Shown here one piece after another: positions 24,501 to 38,500 of a DNA stretch of 64,000 nt (position 1 is the first letter of the stretch; each line of letters begins with the position of its first letter). Source of the stretch: Melanocharis versteri. Lineage: Eukaryota > Chordata > Aves > Passeriformes > Melanocharitidae. The position numbers and the translations under genes were made by a program. The stretch spans positions 1 through 64,000 of the forward strand of contig VZTG01009169.1 in assembly GCA_013397845.1 (NCBI GenBank), written 5' to 3'. The notes under the pieces were generated by a model. It did no database searches and was not told the origin of the DNA. It saw nothing but the letters and a program-made list of their open reading frames with translations.

Positions 24501-25989
24501 CCCGCCGGAGCCCCCATCCCTGCGGGCTGAGGCGTTGCCTGCACAGTTAAATTACTTTGCTCCTGGGAAGCGAAGAAGTTGATGTCCCCCCTCCTTTAGA
24601 TAAGATGAGGCTTTGTAACAGATAGAAATGACGCCATAGCAAAAACCTTCTGGAAATTAGTCTCCTCCTGCCCCGGTTCGTGTAACAGTGAAAAGTCATC
24701 TATGCAGAACGACAGTAATTAGGAAAACAAGGATTGAGAAGTCTTCCAAGCGACCCTGTGCTGTTTCAGTAGTTCAGCAACACTGGAGAAAAAAAAATAG
24801 TTGGCTGCAGGAAAGTTCTAAGTGTCCCCCACCCTATAAAAGTCCTCTCTAATCTTGTGGAAAACAGTGTTTTCCCTGCCAATCTCATCATCATTAGCAG
24901 ATCACGGTGGATGAGGCAAAACTTAATCAAATTCAACCCATCTGCGACTGAAAGAAAACGGTAGTTTCTGGAAATTCTCAGCTACCGTGGAGCACTCTGT
25001 AAGCGGCCGGGAGCACTTAACAGTCATGCAGATAGCACCGGTATTCCTGGTGTTTGAGAGCACGTCTGGGCGTGTGGCAGCCCTGGCAGGGCTGCCATCC
25101 CTGGAAGAACAATTCCAGGGTGAGAAAGGCGGATGGGAAGGCTGTGGGGCTAGGAGGGAGCAGGAAGCTCGGGGGACAGGCTGCCCGGGCAGCTGCTGGC
25201 AACCAAGCACAAAAGCAATTTCTTCAGGAGACCAGAAAATGCTTTGGGGGGCAAATGGAAAGTGGAAAGAGCAAGGCTGTTCACAGCCGTGCCCAGAGAA
25301 GCTTTCCTGTAGCGTGGTCAGCCGGCGGGAACTGGAACCACTGAAAGAGAAAATGAGTCACTGATGGGGAGTCTCAGGTTGATACAAGCACTGACCTGGC
25401 TTCCAGAGCCAGTTCTGCCCCAACCCAGCAGGGCAGGTGAAGGCAGGATGGCTTCTGTGGGCAAGGTGAGGTTGTTAAAATGTGAAAAGCTGAGGACGGA
25501 AGGAAGGGACAGTGGAGAAGTTGGATTATTTCCATTATCACGGAGGCTGGAGAAAGAGAGGTTCGTTAGAGCTGAGGAGTGGGTGCATGGGATAACATGG
25601 CTAGGAAAAAAGGAGGAATGGGGTAGTCACAGCATCATCTGCCCAGAGGTGGGCAGTTCTGGTAACCCACGTGAGTGCTGCCTGAAGTGTGAAAATTCCT
25701 TCTTTAGGAGGAGTGTTAAAACCACCAATTTTCCTTGTTGTCGAACCCCACTTCTCCCCACAAGGGCTTGGCTGCGGTCTGCCCTCATTCCGAGTGCGTG
25801 TCGCTTCCCAGCAAGCAGGAGGAAAACCAGCCACGTTTTAAGCCTTGGTAGCTGTGGCTTGTTTGGAGGAAGCTAGATTTAGCTCCCACAGCAGTTTGTG
25901 TTCTCAGCTTGCAGGCCGATCCCCGGCTGGCAGCTCGAGGGGAGAGGAGAGCAGGGCAGCCCTGGGGAGCTGCGCTTGTCTGCGGCCGT

Positions 25990-26033
25990 GCAGCCCCCGT
26001 GCAGCCCCCCTGCAGCCCCCCTGCAGCCCCACG
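25990..26033. repeat. 11-bp tandem repeat, 4 copies
   Basis: Four units of GCAGCCCCCCT or close variants starting at 25990, 26001, 26012 and 26023. Confidence 0.93.
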
Positions 26034-28380
26034 GCCACGGTGCAGCCAGGCACGATGCCTTTGGACATTTTTGCCAAGCAGTACTGGTCCCAAGGACCTT
26101 AAATACATGACTTTTAAAACAAAAACAGTTAGAAATGTAATATATTGAACTCTTAAGAGTCACACTTTCAATTGAGCTTTCTCTTCTGGAAAGCAGAAGA
26201 TTCCCAAGAAAAGCCTAATTTGAATGGAGCACTGTTGTGCTGGACGTGTCAGTCCTGATAAAATAGCGTGTTGGGATGAAATTGTGTTTTACTGAAAATG
26301 GTTTCAACCAGCTGTGCTTTGGGAAAAAGTTATTCAGTGATTTGCATAGGTTTCCAAGCACATCTTTAGCACCGCTGATATTACTGTAAATACATTTGGT
26401 GGTGCATCATCGTTCCTTATTTTAATTATTATTGCCAAATTCTTTTAGGGATTCACACACAATAAACTTGTGGAACTAGAGGAAATGCTTCTCATTTTCA
26501 GAGTCAACTTTTTAAGTAGTTTAATAGGAAAAACTGGGTCCCCTCTGATCACAGTACATGGAAAGGAAATATCAACCAAATGTTTCTTCTAAACAACTGC
26601 AAATTATTAATTTTCAGTGACGTCAGGCATGGCCCAACCACCTCACAGAAACGCCAGGAATTGGTGAACTTTGGCATCCAGAAGAGTGGCTGTGGGTGCG
26701 TGTGTGCACGCGTGCACGTGCTCAGAGCAGGGGCAGAGGGGACAGGTTGGGGACAGTGTGGTTTTGGCCTGTGTGGTTGTGGCCAGGCTCCGAGGCCACT
26801 GTGACTAACAGTGACAGCAGGATGGCTGCGGCTGTGGGGAGCAGCACCCCTGCATAAATGCTTCCAAACTCTAAAGTGTTACTTAGCAACAAAATACCAG
26901 CTGAAACACAGACAGAAATTAAGAAGGAATGCAACGGGAAAATCCCTAAATCCCGTTTACACTTGCGTGCACTCGGGCAGGGAGAGCAGGGGGAACAGCA
27001 TCGTCTGGGGGCTGGCGGCTGGCAGGGCCGTGCCCCGCGCCGCCAGAGGCCGTCAGCCCCAAAAGCGGCCTCCGAAATTCCTTCAGAAAGATTTGAGAGA
27101 TTAGACAAATGTTGCTTATAAACATAAACTGTGCAATAAACAAACTTGGTGTAAATAACTAAGTAGAGTTTACTCGCTATTGAGAGCCCGGCGAGCTGTT
27201 CTGGTGTGGAAAGCCATTCTGAAATTAAAGGTTTGGTTAAAGAAAAATGTACACAAAGCCCTGTGTACCCCCCTGCATCCCACCCTCACACACACCCGCT
27301 CTCCTGCAACCCGCACAGACCCCCCCCAGCTCCCCAGCACACCAAATCCTTGTTAGCTAACTTGTTTATTGCTAACCACAGCCCTTGGAAACTACAAATA
27401 TTTAATTTCATCTGGCATTGGAACAGATGGGAGGCATCAGGCTCCCAAAGAGATAAAACAAATCTGTGGAAGGAAGAGGATCGCAAGTTTGGGTGTGGGT
27501 TGGAGGGTGTGTGGGAGCCTGGCAACCACATGGGGCTACCCATGGTGCTGGCAGGAATGGGGGCTCCAAGAGAGCTGCTGCATCCCGGGGCGTGATGCCC
27601 ATCTGGGGATTTTGAGGGATGACCAGTCCAGAGTCAGGCAGCCATCGTGGTCCAGCTCCCTTCCTGGGCCAGGGAAGGAGGAGTGTGTTCATGGGCATGG
27701 AAAGCATACCAGGGGGAAATCATGAAGCAGGAGTGCGCATGGCTCTCTCTGTGCCAGAGCAACCCCTGGACATGGAGTCGGGCTCTGGCCAAGGGTTTGG
27801 CAGAGACACCCCCATTGCAGATGGAGAAGGGGACATTCCCACCACGATGGGTTGTTGGCAGGAGCTGTGCTCCCCTTAGAATTCTTCTCCAGGATTTGCC
27901 ATGTATTTCCACTGTGACACCAGTGCTGTTCGTGGTCCAGGTACAGTGGATGGGCACAAGGAGTGATGGAAAAATGGAGCCACACATATGTGTGGATATA
28001 GGATATAGGAGAGACAGGCTCATTTAAACAGGCATCATGCTAAGGTGTGTGGGAGGGGAAATAGCATAAATAGGAATGTTTGAAATTAAGCCAAGGGAAG
28101 ACAGCTGCATGGAGGAGATCCACAGCCCGCCGTGTGACCCTCTGGGGCGTGGGGGTGCCGCTCCTCCACTCCGTGCCAGTCTCAGCTGGGCAGACCCACA
28201 GCAGCCCCCGAGGGCTTTGCTAGGAGAGGGTCTCTCAGGCTGTGTGGGGGCTCCGAGGGCTGCGTGTCTGTAGCTGTGATCCCATCCTGTGCCGTGGATG
28301 AACCGTTCCCTCTGCAGCAGTGCCTCTGCTGCCAAGCAGCTCATCACCCTTTCAGTTTTGGCACTGTTGCAGGCAAGATA

Positions 28381-28460
28381 CAGAATCATAGAATCACAGA
28401 ATGGGTTGGAAGGGACCTTAAAGCATCTAGTTCCAACCCCTCTGCCATGTGCAGGGACAG
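28381..28460 (-). mobile_element. CR1 LINE 3'-end fragment
   Basis: AGAATCATAGAATCACAGAA, TGGGTTGGAAGGGACCTTAA, then TTCCAACCCCTCTGCCATG. Inverted CR1 tail. Confidence 0.9.
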
Positions 28461-31400
28461 GGTACAAAGTACCAGGAGCAGAACTTGCCACCTCCAAGGA
28501 GAGAGGACGTGCAGCACTTGGGACATGGAGATCTCCGGGGTGTTCGCCCCGGCTGTCAGTTTGTTGTTGCAGAGCACTTTGCATGGCAATAAAAGCAGGA
28601 GGTCAGTGACCAGGAAGTCTTTATCCTGAGGCGCTCCACAGCTCTGGCTGTCCAGGCAGCCGTGCTGTGAAAAATAAGTTTTAAAGTAATGTCAGACTGA
28701 TGGAGAATGAACCCCGTGGCCTTTCAGCAGCCCTGGTGTTCCTGGTTAGGGTGGATGGAACAGATGGGTTCTCTCAGTCACTCTGCGCCATTATAATAAT
28801 CCTAACTGTGTTGCTTAGTCCATTTTTCATTAGGGTCACTTTCACCTATGGGAAATCTTTCTTAGAAAGAAACACAGAAGGAGAAAATCCCTCAGCTCTT
28901 CCAAACTCATTAGCTTTTACTATTACCAAAAGTGATTTCAGCAGTGCCATGAGAAGATCTGTGCTGGGCCAGATCCCATGGAAACACAGAGTTTCTTCTT
29001 GGAGCAGCTCACACCCAACACACAGGATGTGCCATGGAAAAGAGAATTGTACATCTAGCTTTATCACCAGAGACTGTCTTACCTCCCCACATCTTAGCAA
29101 AGCACTTTGAGATTTGGGGACAAAAAAATTGATTCTTAATAGTAAAGCATATTTTTAATGAGCAATTATTTTGTATTCATGCACCACCAACAATGTCCCT
29201 GAGGAACAGCTTTCACCCAGGGCTGACCAAAGTTTTCAGACCTCAATTTTCAGGCCACTCTTATGCAAGATGCCAACAGCAAAGCCTTCCACATCTGCCC
29301 AGGGGACAACAGAGCACAGCACCCATCTGCTCCATCTCCCCAGGACCACAGTGTTTCAGTCCTCTGCACAGAAACTACATCCCAATGACTGCATGGGGTG
29401 CAGGAAAACCACAGAGAGGGGACTCTGACCAGGATCTGAAGGCAGACAACTGTTAAAAGAGGGATGCACAAGAAAGAGAAAGATAACGGTGCAGAAAATT
29501 AAAAACATGTCCCTTGAGTGGCACTGGTAGTGGCTCGGCATTATGATTTTAAAAATTATTGAAGTGAGACTAACCCTCTCAGCATGCAGAGTAGTGGCTC
29601 TAAGTGAGGAAATTAGGACTATTAATCACTCAAAGGCGTTAACAATTCCAGCAGGCCAGGATGGCCCTGTTCCCAGTGGGGCTTAATAAAATACTCAGGG
29701 TTTGTAATACTAAAATAATATCTCAGATGTCTATAGCACCTTGCAACCCAGAGTGCTTGGCAGTTGGCTATAAATTGTCTGCGACAGCAGGGAGAGCAGA
29801 GGAAGGAAGGTGCAGCATCCTTGGGAAGTATGCAAAGAACTCAAGGAGGTGAAATGCTGCCAGGCATGATGGAATTTGCTCTTTAGCAGGCAAAGAGGCA
29901 GAGATGTTGGATTTGATCCTATCTACACAACCTGTCTCCAATAGCTGCCTAGGGTTTTCCAGCCTCCCACCAAAATACAAATTTCATGAGGACTCAGTGG
30001 GATGGGAAGAGACCAAAAGCCAGGATAGTTTGGCTCCCATGTTGGTCCTTCAGGACTGTCAAAGCTGTTACAGAGCAAGAGGAGGTGAATCACTCTTCCC
30101 AGGGCATGGACTCCAACAGCCTCTGATGCCCCCAAGAAGCCAGACCATGTTCTTCTCTCAGCCTCAGAGCTCTTTTCACAGCCCAGGAGCAGAGACTGTC
30201 CAGAACCCCCGGGAGCAGCCGACACGGCTGGGGGCTGGGGGTCCAGGGATTCCGGGTTGCCTTACCCCAGCTGAGCACACCCTGCACTGGGTAGGGAGTA
30301 GCTGTGCCAGGAAAGGCAAATTCTCCAGCTGAAAACCCATTACCTGGGATGTCGGAGCTGAGCCTGCTGCCCTTGCTAAGACCCTTTGAGTTGAAGGAGC
30401 ATCCCTGCACCTCAAAGCCGTGGCGGTGACGGGGCTCGTGGTGCTATGTAAGGCCAGAGCTCCTCCTGACACTGGGCTCTGTGTCCACCCATGCTTCTCT
30501 TCCCACCCGGCTCTGCCACCAAAGAAGGAGGTACAAACTACTGGCAGAGTTTTGGGATCCTCGAGTTTTCACCCACAAGCTCTCTCTGCAGTAATGAGTG
30601 GCATTAATGAGTGAGGAAGCCGCATGCAGTGGTTCTTTGTGTGTCAGGGACCAGTCATGGTCTTCCTGAGCTTCCTCACACCTGGATCCTGGCCCACTGC
30701 ATCACCAGAGCAGCTTGCACAGACATCCTTCTCCCATGTAAAGCTGTGACAGTGATTTTAGTTAAGCTTAGCTTCTATTAATCTAGTTTAAAACTGTGCC
30801 TTTAATGGTATTGGTGCAACCCTGATTTCCCCACAGTGGGAACTTACGGCGTTTCAAGCAGCTGTTTTAATTCAGAGCACTAAAATGTTGATTTGCCTGG
30901 GAATGGCAATTCCAAAGATTTCCCTTTTAAAATCAACTCATGTTCAAATAGGTTTTCCAATGAAATGGTGAAAAATTAATTCTTAGCTAAAGCAGTGTCT
31001 AGTATAAATTTCATTGGAAATTGAATTAGGGCAGTTACTTATTTTGCAGAAACACCTTGGTATTATGGAAGAGCAACAGGACGGTTTCTGATTCCATGTA
31101 ATTTTACAAATTCCCACGAAATTAATTTCTTTCTTCAAAACCTCATTTTCCGAGAGACATTTCCCACCTGATATCTCCCAGTTAGCACGTGCAGGGAGGA
31201 GCGCAGCTGTGGAAAGCTCTGAGCTGTTCAGACTGTCGCCTGAGCAGAGGGCAGACACGACGTGGGCCGCAGGAGCCGGCGAGTCCTTGGCGAAGCCGGG
31301 CAGGCTCTCGTGGGAAGCACAGGAGCAGGACACATCCAGCAGAGAGCCGAGCCGTGGAAGGGGGTTAGCACAGCCGGCACGCTACCAAGTAAATAGATGC

Positions 31401-34400
31401 GTCTGCCTCTGATTTGCGTGTTTATCTTAGAAGCAATTTAGGTTTCTCCTTGTTTACAAGAGCCGAAGTCAGCAGACTCTCCACAAGAACAACAACTGGA
31501 AGGCAGCGCGTGACGGTTGTCTCCTGTTCCCTCGTGCATCGGCACTCGCGGGATGTTGGGACGAGCTTGCTGCAGCCGTGCCTCTGGATGCATTATTGCA
31601 GCTTGCAGAGAGGAGGAGGGCTGGCAGCGAGAGAGGAGGGCTTGGCCTCGCAGGCTCCAGCACCTGCCCTTGGAACATGGGATCTCCATCCTCTGGCGCT
31701 GTTGCTGCCTCTGGAGAAGCCGGGAAGGGAGGGCGGGAGATCCCGTGCGCAGCGTGTTCCACAGCACGGCCCCTCACACCCGGCTCTGGCAGCGGGACCC
31801 TGCGGGAAATGGGAAATGCACCCAGCCCAGAATTGCAGTGGTCGGCAGGAGGTGACACTGCAGCACCACGCAGCCCAGGGTGGTCAGAGGGACTGTGCCA
31901 GCCCCTCACCAAGCTGGGCAAACAGCTCTGCACTTGGCAAAGGGCGATGCCAGGGCTTTACACACCCTCAGGAGGCAGCAGCACGTGGAATCCCATTGGA
32001 CAGGGTGGGGGACTGTTTTCCCCATATGCACTTGATTATCCACTCCCTTCTTCCCTGCTCCTCCTCACTAAAGGCTGCCCAGCTCCTGCTTCTGCCTTTC
32101 TTTTCCCAACCCTGAAGTCCAGGCCTGAGCAGCCTCCAGCATTAGCAGAAGTTATCTCTCACAGACTTTTCTGAACTCAGGGCTTGAGATTTGTGGTTGG
32201 TTTTTTCAGTGGAAAAATGCAGATTCCCCCAGAGTACAGCACTGCAGAAGTGTGCCACTTCCAGCACAGCTTCATTCGTTTGAAAACGAAGTTCTGATAA
32301 GGCAGCTGGGGACTTCTCAGAATATCCATTGTCTTTCCCATTGCAGTGTTTTTAAAATGTCACAGATTTTGAGAAATAAAATTGGAAGGGATGCTTTCAT
32401 CTATCCAAAACAAATGTTTGGGTTTTTTTCTCTCCCAAAACTCTGCTTGGCAGAATTTTCTGATGTTCCTTGTCTCGCTCCATTTCAGAGTAACTGAACC
32501 CAACTGGAGCATTTCTCACCAAGTGGAAGCTTTTGTCTTTGCCGAGATAACCACAGCCTTTCCAGGACATGGGAGGAATTTTCCCTTCAGTTATGTGTTA
32601 GATTTCAGTACATAAACTCTGGTGGAATCCTGTAGGTACTGTTGTAAATCCGCTGCCACAGGCGAAGGGAGATGCAGGCTCTGACCCTGGCGGTTCTGGG
32701 ATGCTCATGGTGAGGTGCTCCCGCAGCAGTTGCTGCCGTTCGCTTTGCTCTCCTTCCACTTTCTCCTGCTGATAATGTTTGCTCTGATCTGGGTATTTGG
32801 CAGGAGAATTAAGGAGAAGTAATTAGCTTCCAGTGTGAAAAAGGGAGTGCCTAGTGTTTATCTTGTCTGGAGGGTTTCCCTTGATCTCGGTCTCCCAGGG
32901 GATGGTGTTAGTGCTTTATCCATCACTCTCCAGTCCAGGAGGCAGCTCTGCTGCCAACTGCTGTGTCCCAGCCCCCTTGCAGCCCACTGCTGTGACTGGT
33001 GACCAGTGCCCCAGCTCAGCAATGCTGGCATAGGGCCGGGGATGGGGTCCTCACAAGGTCCCTGGTGAGGTGGCCCATCACAGAACATTTTACCTTTCCC
33101 AGCTTCCACAGCATCACTTTTCTCCAGCAAAGTGGAGCTTTGGCTACTTCTGGACCTCCCTCCTGCAACCTACTCCCTCCCAGCACCTCACCACTGCTCT
33201 TACCAGCACAGGCAGGGATAAGCCAGCCATCCCCATCCTTGCTGAGCAGAATGAATTTAGGGCTGGGGACCTGGCCATGCTTCCCCATAGGAATTCTTCA
33301 GTCTCACTCGATGCCACCGTGCCATCATCCAGCTGGTGGGATGCTCCTCTGCCCTGCTCTGCTGGCCATAGGAAGGTGCAGGCTGCTCTCACAGTCTGGT
33401 ACGAGCAAGGCAGTGAAACATCCACAGTGAGCAGTGCTTGAGGAGCTCCTGTTGGCTTTTCTTTCCCAAACAGCTTCTGCTACTTTTCTGTTCCTCTGCT
33501 TCAGGATGAAAGGCTGATGAGCGTGCCTGTGACAATAATGCTCACTGCCCCTTGGAGTCTGGGCTTGCAAAGCCATGGGGAGCTGGGTTTATTATCCTCA
33601 GCTCCAGCCCGAGATGACCTTGTGCTTCTGCCAGCGTTTAAACAAAATATTTTAAAAGAGGGAACAGATCCCATTGCTTTCTGTGCTTGCAGGGCTTTCC
33701 TGAGCCTGGGAGCTCTCTCTGGGGTGGATAGAACTGAGAGAACATGTCCAGAGAGAGACAATGAAATATTGTCCAAGCTTATTGCTTTTTATTATTATTG
33801 AAGGAAGGTTTTTGCTTCCAGTCTGGGGGCTAGAAAAAATCTGAATATCACCCAAACCTCATCCCTTCCAGCCAGAATCCCAGCTCCGTGCTCTGTGGCA
33901 AAAATCATCCTCCAGCACAAGCAGCCAGAGGGATAAGCGGGTGGTGCAGGCGGGAGATGACCGGGATGGAAAATTCCATGTTGCTGCCATTGTCCGGGAT
34001 GGTGTGAGAGTGCGGGACAGAGCTCGGTCCCTCCCCCGTGGCCGTGGAAAGCTGCCCGTGGGGCTCAGCCAGGCTCTGGCAGGCTGCTGTTTGTGCCTAG
34101 TCTTTCTGCTCCGAGTTCCTGCTCTCTTCCCACTGCTGCAGGGAGGGGACCAGGATACAGGCGGGATACACAGCATAGCTCTGGCAGTTACGCAGCTTTA
34201 GGGCATGAGAGTAAATGTTCAGGAGATGCACAGAGAGGAATCGACAGCTGGGGGATAACAGTGTGAATAAGGAGTGCAGCACCAAGAGGGGAAGCCTGCT
34301 CCTCTTCCTCCCTCACCTGCGCATGGCACAGGTGTCTGTGCCATGGACATTCCTGAAGAATGCAGGCAGGAGACAGCGCAGAGGCTGCATCAGCTACACC

Positions 34401-34723
34401 GGGCTCAGCTGGGCTCCATCCTGCTGTGCTCAGCAGGGCCGGGCGACAGCGCGGGGCTGGGATGTTGGGAGGAGGGTGGGAGGGAAGTTTTGCACATCAG
34501 CAAGTTTCTCTGCTGCTGCCCCAGGAGTTGACACAGCCCAGGCTTATGGGACACATCCCATGACTCACAGCACCCAGAGCTGACTGTCTCCTGGGGAAGA
34601 TGGGCTCCACAGACTCCCTGCTCCTTCCTGCAGTGATGCACACACTGAGAAAAGTTCTGCTTGCTCCTTGTTGGTGCATCTCGGGATTATTTTATCAAAC
34701 AAAAAGACTGTGATGGCTCAGCA

Positions 34724-34762
34724 GTGCCCTGTCCCTGTGCCCCGTCCCTGTGCCCCGTCCCT
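34724..34762. repeat. 13-bp tandem repeat, 3 copies
   Basis: Three units of GTGCCCCGTCCCT (the first with one change) at 34724, 34737 and 34750. Confidence 0.92.
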
Positions 34763-34954
34763 GTGTCCTGCCTGTCTGAACCACAGCCCCAGGCAGGTCT
34801 TGACACGTGCCTCACAGCTCGCCCATGCCAAGGGGATGCTGCAAGGGGGCACACTGCTGTGTAGAGACACCCTGGGCAGAGCCTGGAGCAGCTGTGATGC
34901 AGCTAGAAAAGAAAGAGGGAAAGCTGGACTTCGATGTAAGACGCACCAAGCAGG

Positions 34955-35330
34955 GTGAGGAGCTGGAGTCACTTAGTTTGTTCAGCTGGAGGAGACTGAG
35001 GTCAGACCTCCTTGGGGTCTGCAGCTTCTTCCCGAGGGGCAGCTCTGATCTCTGCTCTCTGTGACCAGGGACAGGACCCAAGGCAATGCCTGGAGTTCTG
35101 TCGGAAAGGTTAGGCTGGATATTGGGAAAAGGTTCTTCTCCCAGAAGGTGGTTGGGCACTGACCAGGCTCCCCGGTGTAGTGGCCATGGCCCAAGGCTGC
35201 CAGAGCTCAAGGAGCGTTTAGACAATACTCTCAGGCACAGGCTGGGATTTTGGGGGTGTGCAGGGCCAGGAGTTGGACTCGATAATCCTTATGGGTCCCA
35301 TCCCACTCAGGATATTCAGTGATTCTATGA
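34955..35330 (+). mobile_element. CR1 LINE 3' fragment immediately before WNT2B exon 2
   Basis: CTGGATATTGGGAAAAGGTT, GGCACTGACCAGGCTCCC, AGGAGTTGGACTCGATAATC and the end TCAGTGATTCTATGA mark a CR1 3' end. It may start earlier (about 34880). The end lies 47 bases before the exon 2 start. Confidence 0.9.
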
Positions 35331-35377
35331 CTCCCCTCTGCAGGCAGGGCAGTAATTGGTACCATTCTCTCTTGCAG

Positions 35378-35598
35378 GTACATCGGGGCCCTGGGTGCGA
35401 GGGTGATCTGTGATAACATCCCCGGGCTGGTGAACAAGCAGCGACAGCTCTGCCAGAGGTACCCTGACATCATGCAGTCGGTTGGGGAGGGAGCCAAGGA
35501 GTGGATCCGGGAGTGCCAGCACCAATTCCGGCACCACCGCTGGAACTGCAGCACCCTGGACCGGGACCACACTGTCTTCGGCCGGGTCATGCTGCGAA
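35378..35598 (+). CDS. WNT2B: WNT2B coding exon 2
   Basis: The acceptor is TTCTCTCTTGCAG ending at 35377; the donor is GTAGGT after CGAA at 35598. The exon starts with the last base of a codon (G, completing an expected Trp codon in SWW|YIG) and ends with one base of the Ser codon completed in exon 3. It encodes YIGALGARVICDNIPGLV through VFGRVMLR, the N-terminal helical part of the Wnt fold. It contains the sequon NCS. Confidence 0.97.
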
Positions 35599-38500
35599 GT
35601 AGGTTCTTCCCTGTCCCCTTCCCACCACCATGTGCCTTGTCTTCCTGGGAGAGTCTCTCCTCCCACTGGGCTGCCGTGCCCCATGGCTTGGATTACTCCC
35701 TGAGGAGAGCTTTGCCTTTCCTTGTAAATTAATCAAGTAGTAATGGGAGCAGAGCACTGCGTTTGGAATAGCTGCACCAGATGAGATGGAGCAGGGGGAG
35801 CACTGGGGGAGAAGGGGGAAGGAGGAGACACCTCCAGAGAACAGGCTCATATGTAAACAGTAATGGGATATATAAATATTTGGAGAGCAGGGTTGGCCAG
35901 GACTCAGCAATTCACGTGGGAACTGGCTGTTCCCTCGCATGGCAAGGGAGGCAAGGCAGAGACACAGCTCCAGTCCTTGCTTCAGGCTGCGAGGTGGAGG
36001 AGGACCATGGCTATGGAGCAGGTGCCAGCCCCGCACAAAGGGCTGGGCACGGCCCCTGCCCGGGAGGGACCTTCCTGCTCCAGGTGAGGGATGGATACAA
36101 GACAAGCAGGGATGCACCCAAGAATCATACCCAAGGAATGAAGAGGAAAAGCACAGTGGGGACAGGGATGGGGCGGTTCCAGAGCAGGAGCAGCATCCTG
36201 GGCTCCAGCTGCCCCAGGAGTGCTCTGGCAGCAAACAGGCCCTGGGAGCTGGCGCGAGCCCCGGCACAGGCAGCGGCACTGCAGGACAGATGCTGCTGCA
36301 TCCCATGACGTGCCGGGAGCATCCAGCCATGTGGCCTCCAAATCAAAAGCGGCTGGAAGAGTCTTCCCACACGCAGCTCGTATGGAGGACATGTGAGCGC
36401 CACGGAGGGAGCCGGGGAGTGAGGGGCTTGCTCCTAGCTGGCGGGGGGATGGGGCAGCTGCCCTTGGGGTGGACAAGCAGCAGAGCCACAAGCCAGGTGC
36501 CCGACCTGACTGGAGGGAAGGGGACTGGAGTGCTGAATGCAGCATTCACCCTGCCATGCTGCAGCCTGCCTGCTCAGCCTCTCTGTTCCCATCACGGCAC
36601 CTTTTCTCCTGCTCACATCCTCTCCTGGCAAAGGATGGGGAATGATGAAAGCTGCTCGCCACAGCCCCATCCTGCGAGGCCCAAAGAGAGCTCTGCTGCC
36701 TTTGAAGTTGCTTTCAAAGGCTCTCGAAATGAAGACTAACATGGTTTTGATTTGCAGCTTCTTTTACAACATTATAAAAACAGCTGCGAACTTGAACCAG
36801 AGACATAAAATAGCAGGCGGCAAGCTGTGCTGCGTGGGGAGAGCCGAGCCCGGCCGGAGCTGGCGCTGTCTCCACGCTCTGAAATAGCCGGGAGGGAGGG
36901 GAATGGCCCTGGTGGAAGGGTGCTCGCTGGTCCTGCAGGGTCAGCAGCCGTGGGCATGTACCCTGAGCATTGAAATTAGCCTGAAGGGCTCCAGGGAAGC
37001 CAAGGCTGGACACTGCAGTCAGCAGAGATGGTTGGGCTTGGCTTACCCACATACAAGATGGTCTCGCTCCCCATGCCCTGGTCCTTCACGGGCTGCAGGC
37101 ACTTGGCACAGCCTGGCCCGCTCACTCCCCATCCCTGTTTCTCTCCCCATGGCAGGCAGCAGGGAGGCCGCCTTCGTCTACGCCATCTCCTCGGCCGGGG
37201 TGGTCTATGCCATCACGCGGGCGTGCAGCCAGGGGGACCTCAAGGTCTGCAGCTGTGACCCACTCAAGAGGGGCCGCTCCAAGGACGAGCGCGGGGAGTT
37301 CGACTGGGGCGGCTGCAGCGACAACATCAACTACGGGATCCGCTTTGCCAAAGCCTTTGTGGATGCCAAGGAGAAAAAAGTGAAGGATGCCCGGGCGCTG
37401 ATGAACCTGCACAACAACCGCTGTGGGAGGATGGTGAGTGCAGCCCCTGCAGCAGGGCCCAGTGCTCAGCCATCCCACTGGGACCTTCTGTAGGGGACTG
37501 GGCAGCCGGAACAGCTTGGCCACAGAAACGGGACCTTGGGCATCTTTGGAGGGCAGTTCCTGCTGTGGATAAGGCTGGATGCTGCCCTGCCTTCCCAGTG
37601 CTCCCCTGCATGCTTTGTCCTGGGGAGTGGCCCCACGGGGATGGCAGGACCCCGCTTACCTTTGCCTCCTGGTTCCTTGAGATCTTGGCATCAGTGACCT
37701 CCATACACAGCCCCTATCTCCCATTAGGAGCACATCCCTCACAGCCAAGGGCTGATCAGCTGCACCAGGAATGAGTAGACACTGGTGCAATATCTGATGC
37801 CCAGGGTGACCACCAGTCCTTACGCATCCCTCTTCCCACAGGCTGTGAAGCGCTTCCTGAAGCTGGAGTGCAAATGCCACGGGGTCAGCGGCTCCTGCAC
37901 ACTAAGGACTTGTTGGCTGGCAATGTCAGATTTTCGAAAAACAGGGGATTACTTAAGGAAGAAATACAATGGGGCCATCCAGGTGACGATGAATCAGGAT
38001 GGCACTGGCTTCACAGTGGCCAACAAGAACTTCAGGAGGCCCACAAAAACAGATCTGGTGTATTTTGAGAACTCACCTGATTACTGCGTGATGGACAAGT
38101 CAGCAGGTAAAACCCAGAGCTCCAGTCATTACCCAAAAGCATCTCTTCCTCCCTTCCCAACAGGCCAGCAGCACTCAGCTAGCCCAGCCTGGGGGCTCAG
38201 CTCCCCCACTCAACCCCAGTCTTTGGAGAGGGGTTACCCAGACCCAGAGTCCCCACAGCACCCCACACCTGCACAGGCAGGACTGCGTTTGTCCAAAATC
38301 CCCAGGCTTTACACCAAAGCCCCAAACCCTTCAGGCTTCCGGTAATGACAGAAGTGGAGTGTATCCTCAGAGCCCATCTCCTGCAGAGCAAAGCTCCCTT
38401 GAGCAGGCAACGAAGAGCCTGTTCTGTGCACAGGCTGCCAGCTGCTCCTCTGAACACAGCCCGAGGTTGGGATGAGAGCAGGCAAGGGGTGTCAGGGCTG

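Larger units (their letters stand above)
24501..34723. other. Probable WNT2B intron 1 (5' boundary unknown)
   Basis: No coding exon recognised. Repeat-poor AT-richer blocks at 24.58-24.95, 26.1-26.6 and 28.7-29.0 kb are candidates for conserved enhancers. A GC-rich patch at 31.19-31.33 kb might be another promoter or exon. Contains a CR1 fragment and an 11-bp tandem array, listed separately. Confidence 0.45.

Noticed and set aside
26147..26162. Perfect 12-base palindrome ACTCTTAAGAGT
   Set aside because: Short palindromes of this length are expected by chance in 64 kb.
31414..32174. 233- and 198-codon + strand frames
   Set aside because: Two overlapping frames are open at once because stops are rare in GC-rich DNA. 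The residue composition is low-information and no family is recognised.
35587..36739. Long reading frames (about 190-270 codons) on both strands in WNT2B intron 2
   Set aside because: They are GC-rich shadow frames with no domain resemblance and no start or splice context, between two well-defined WNT2B exons.
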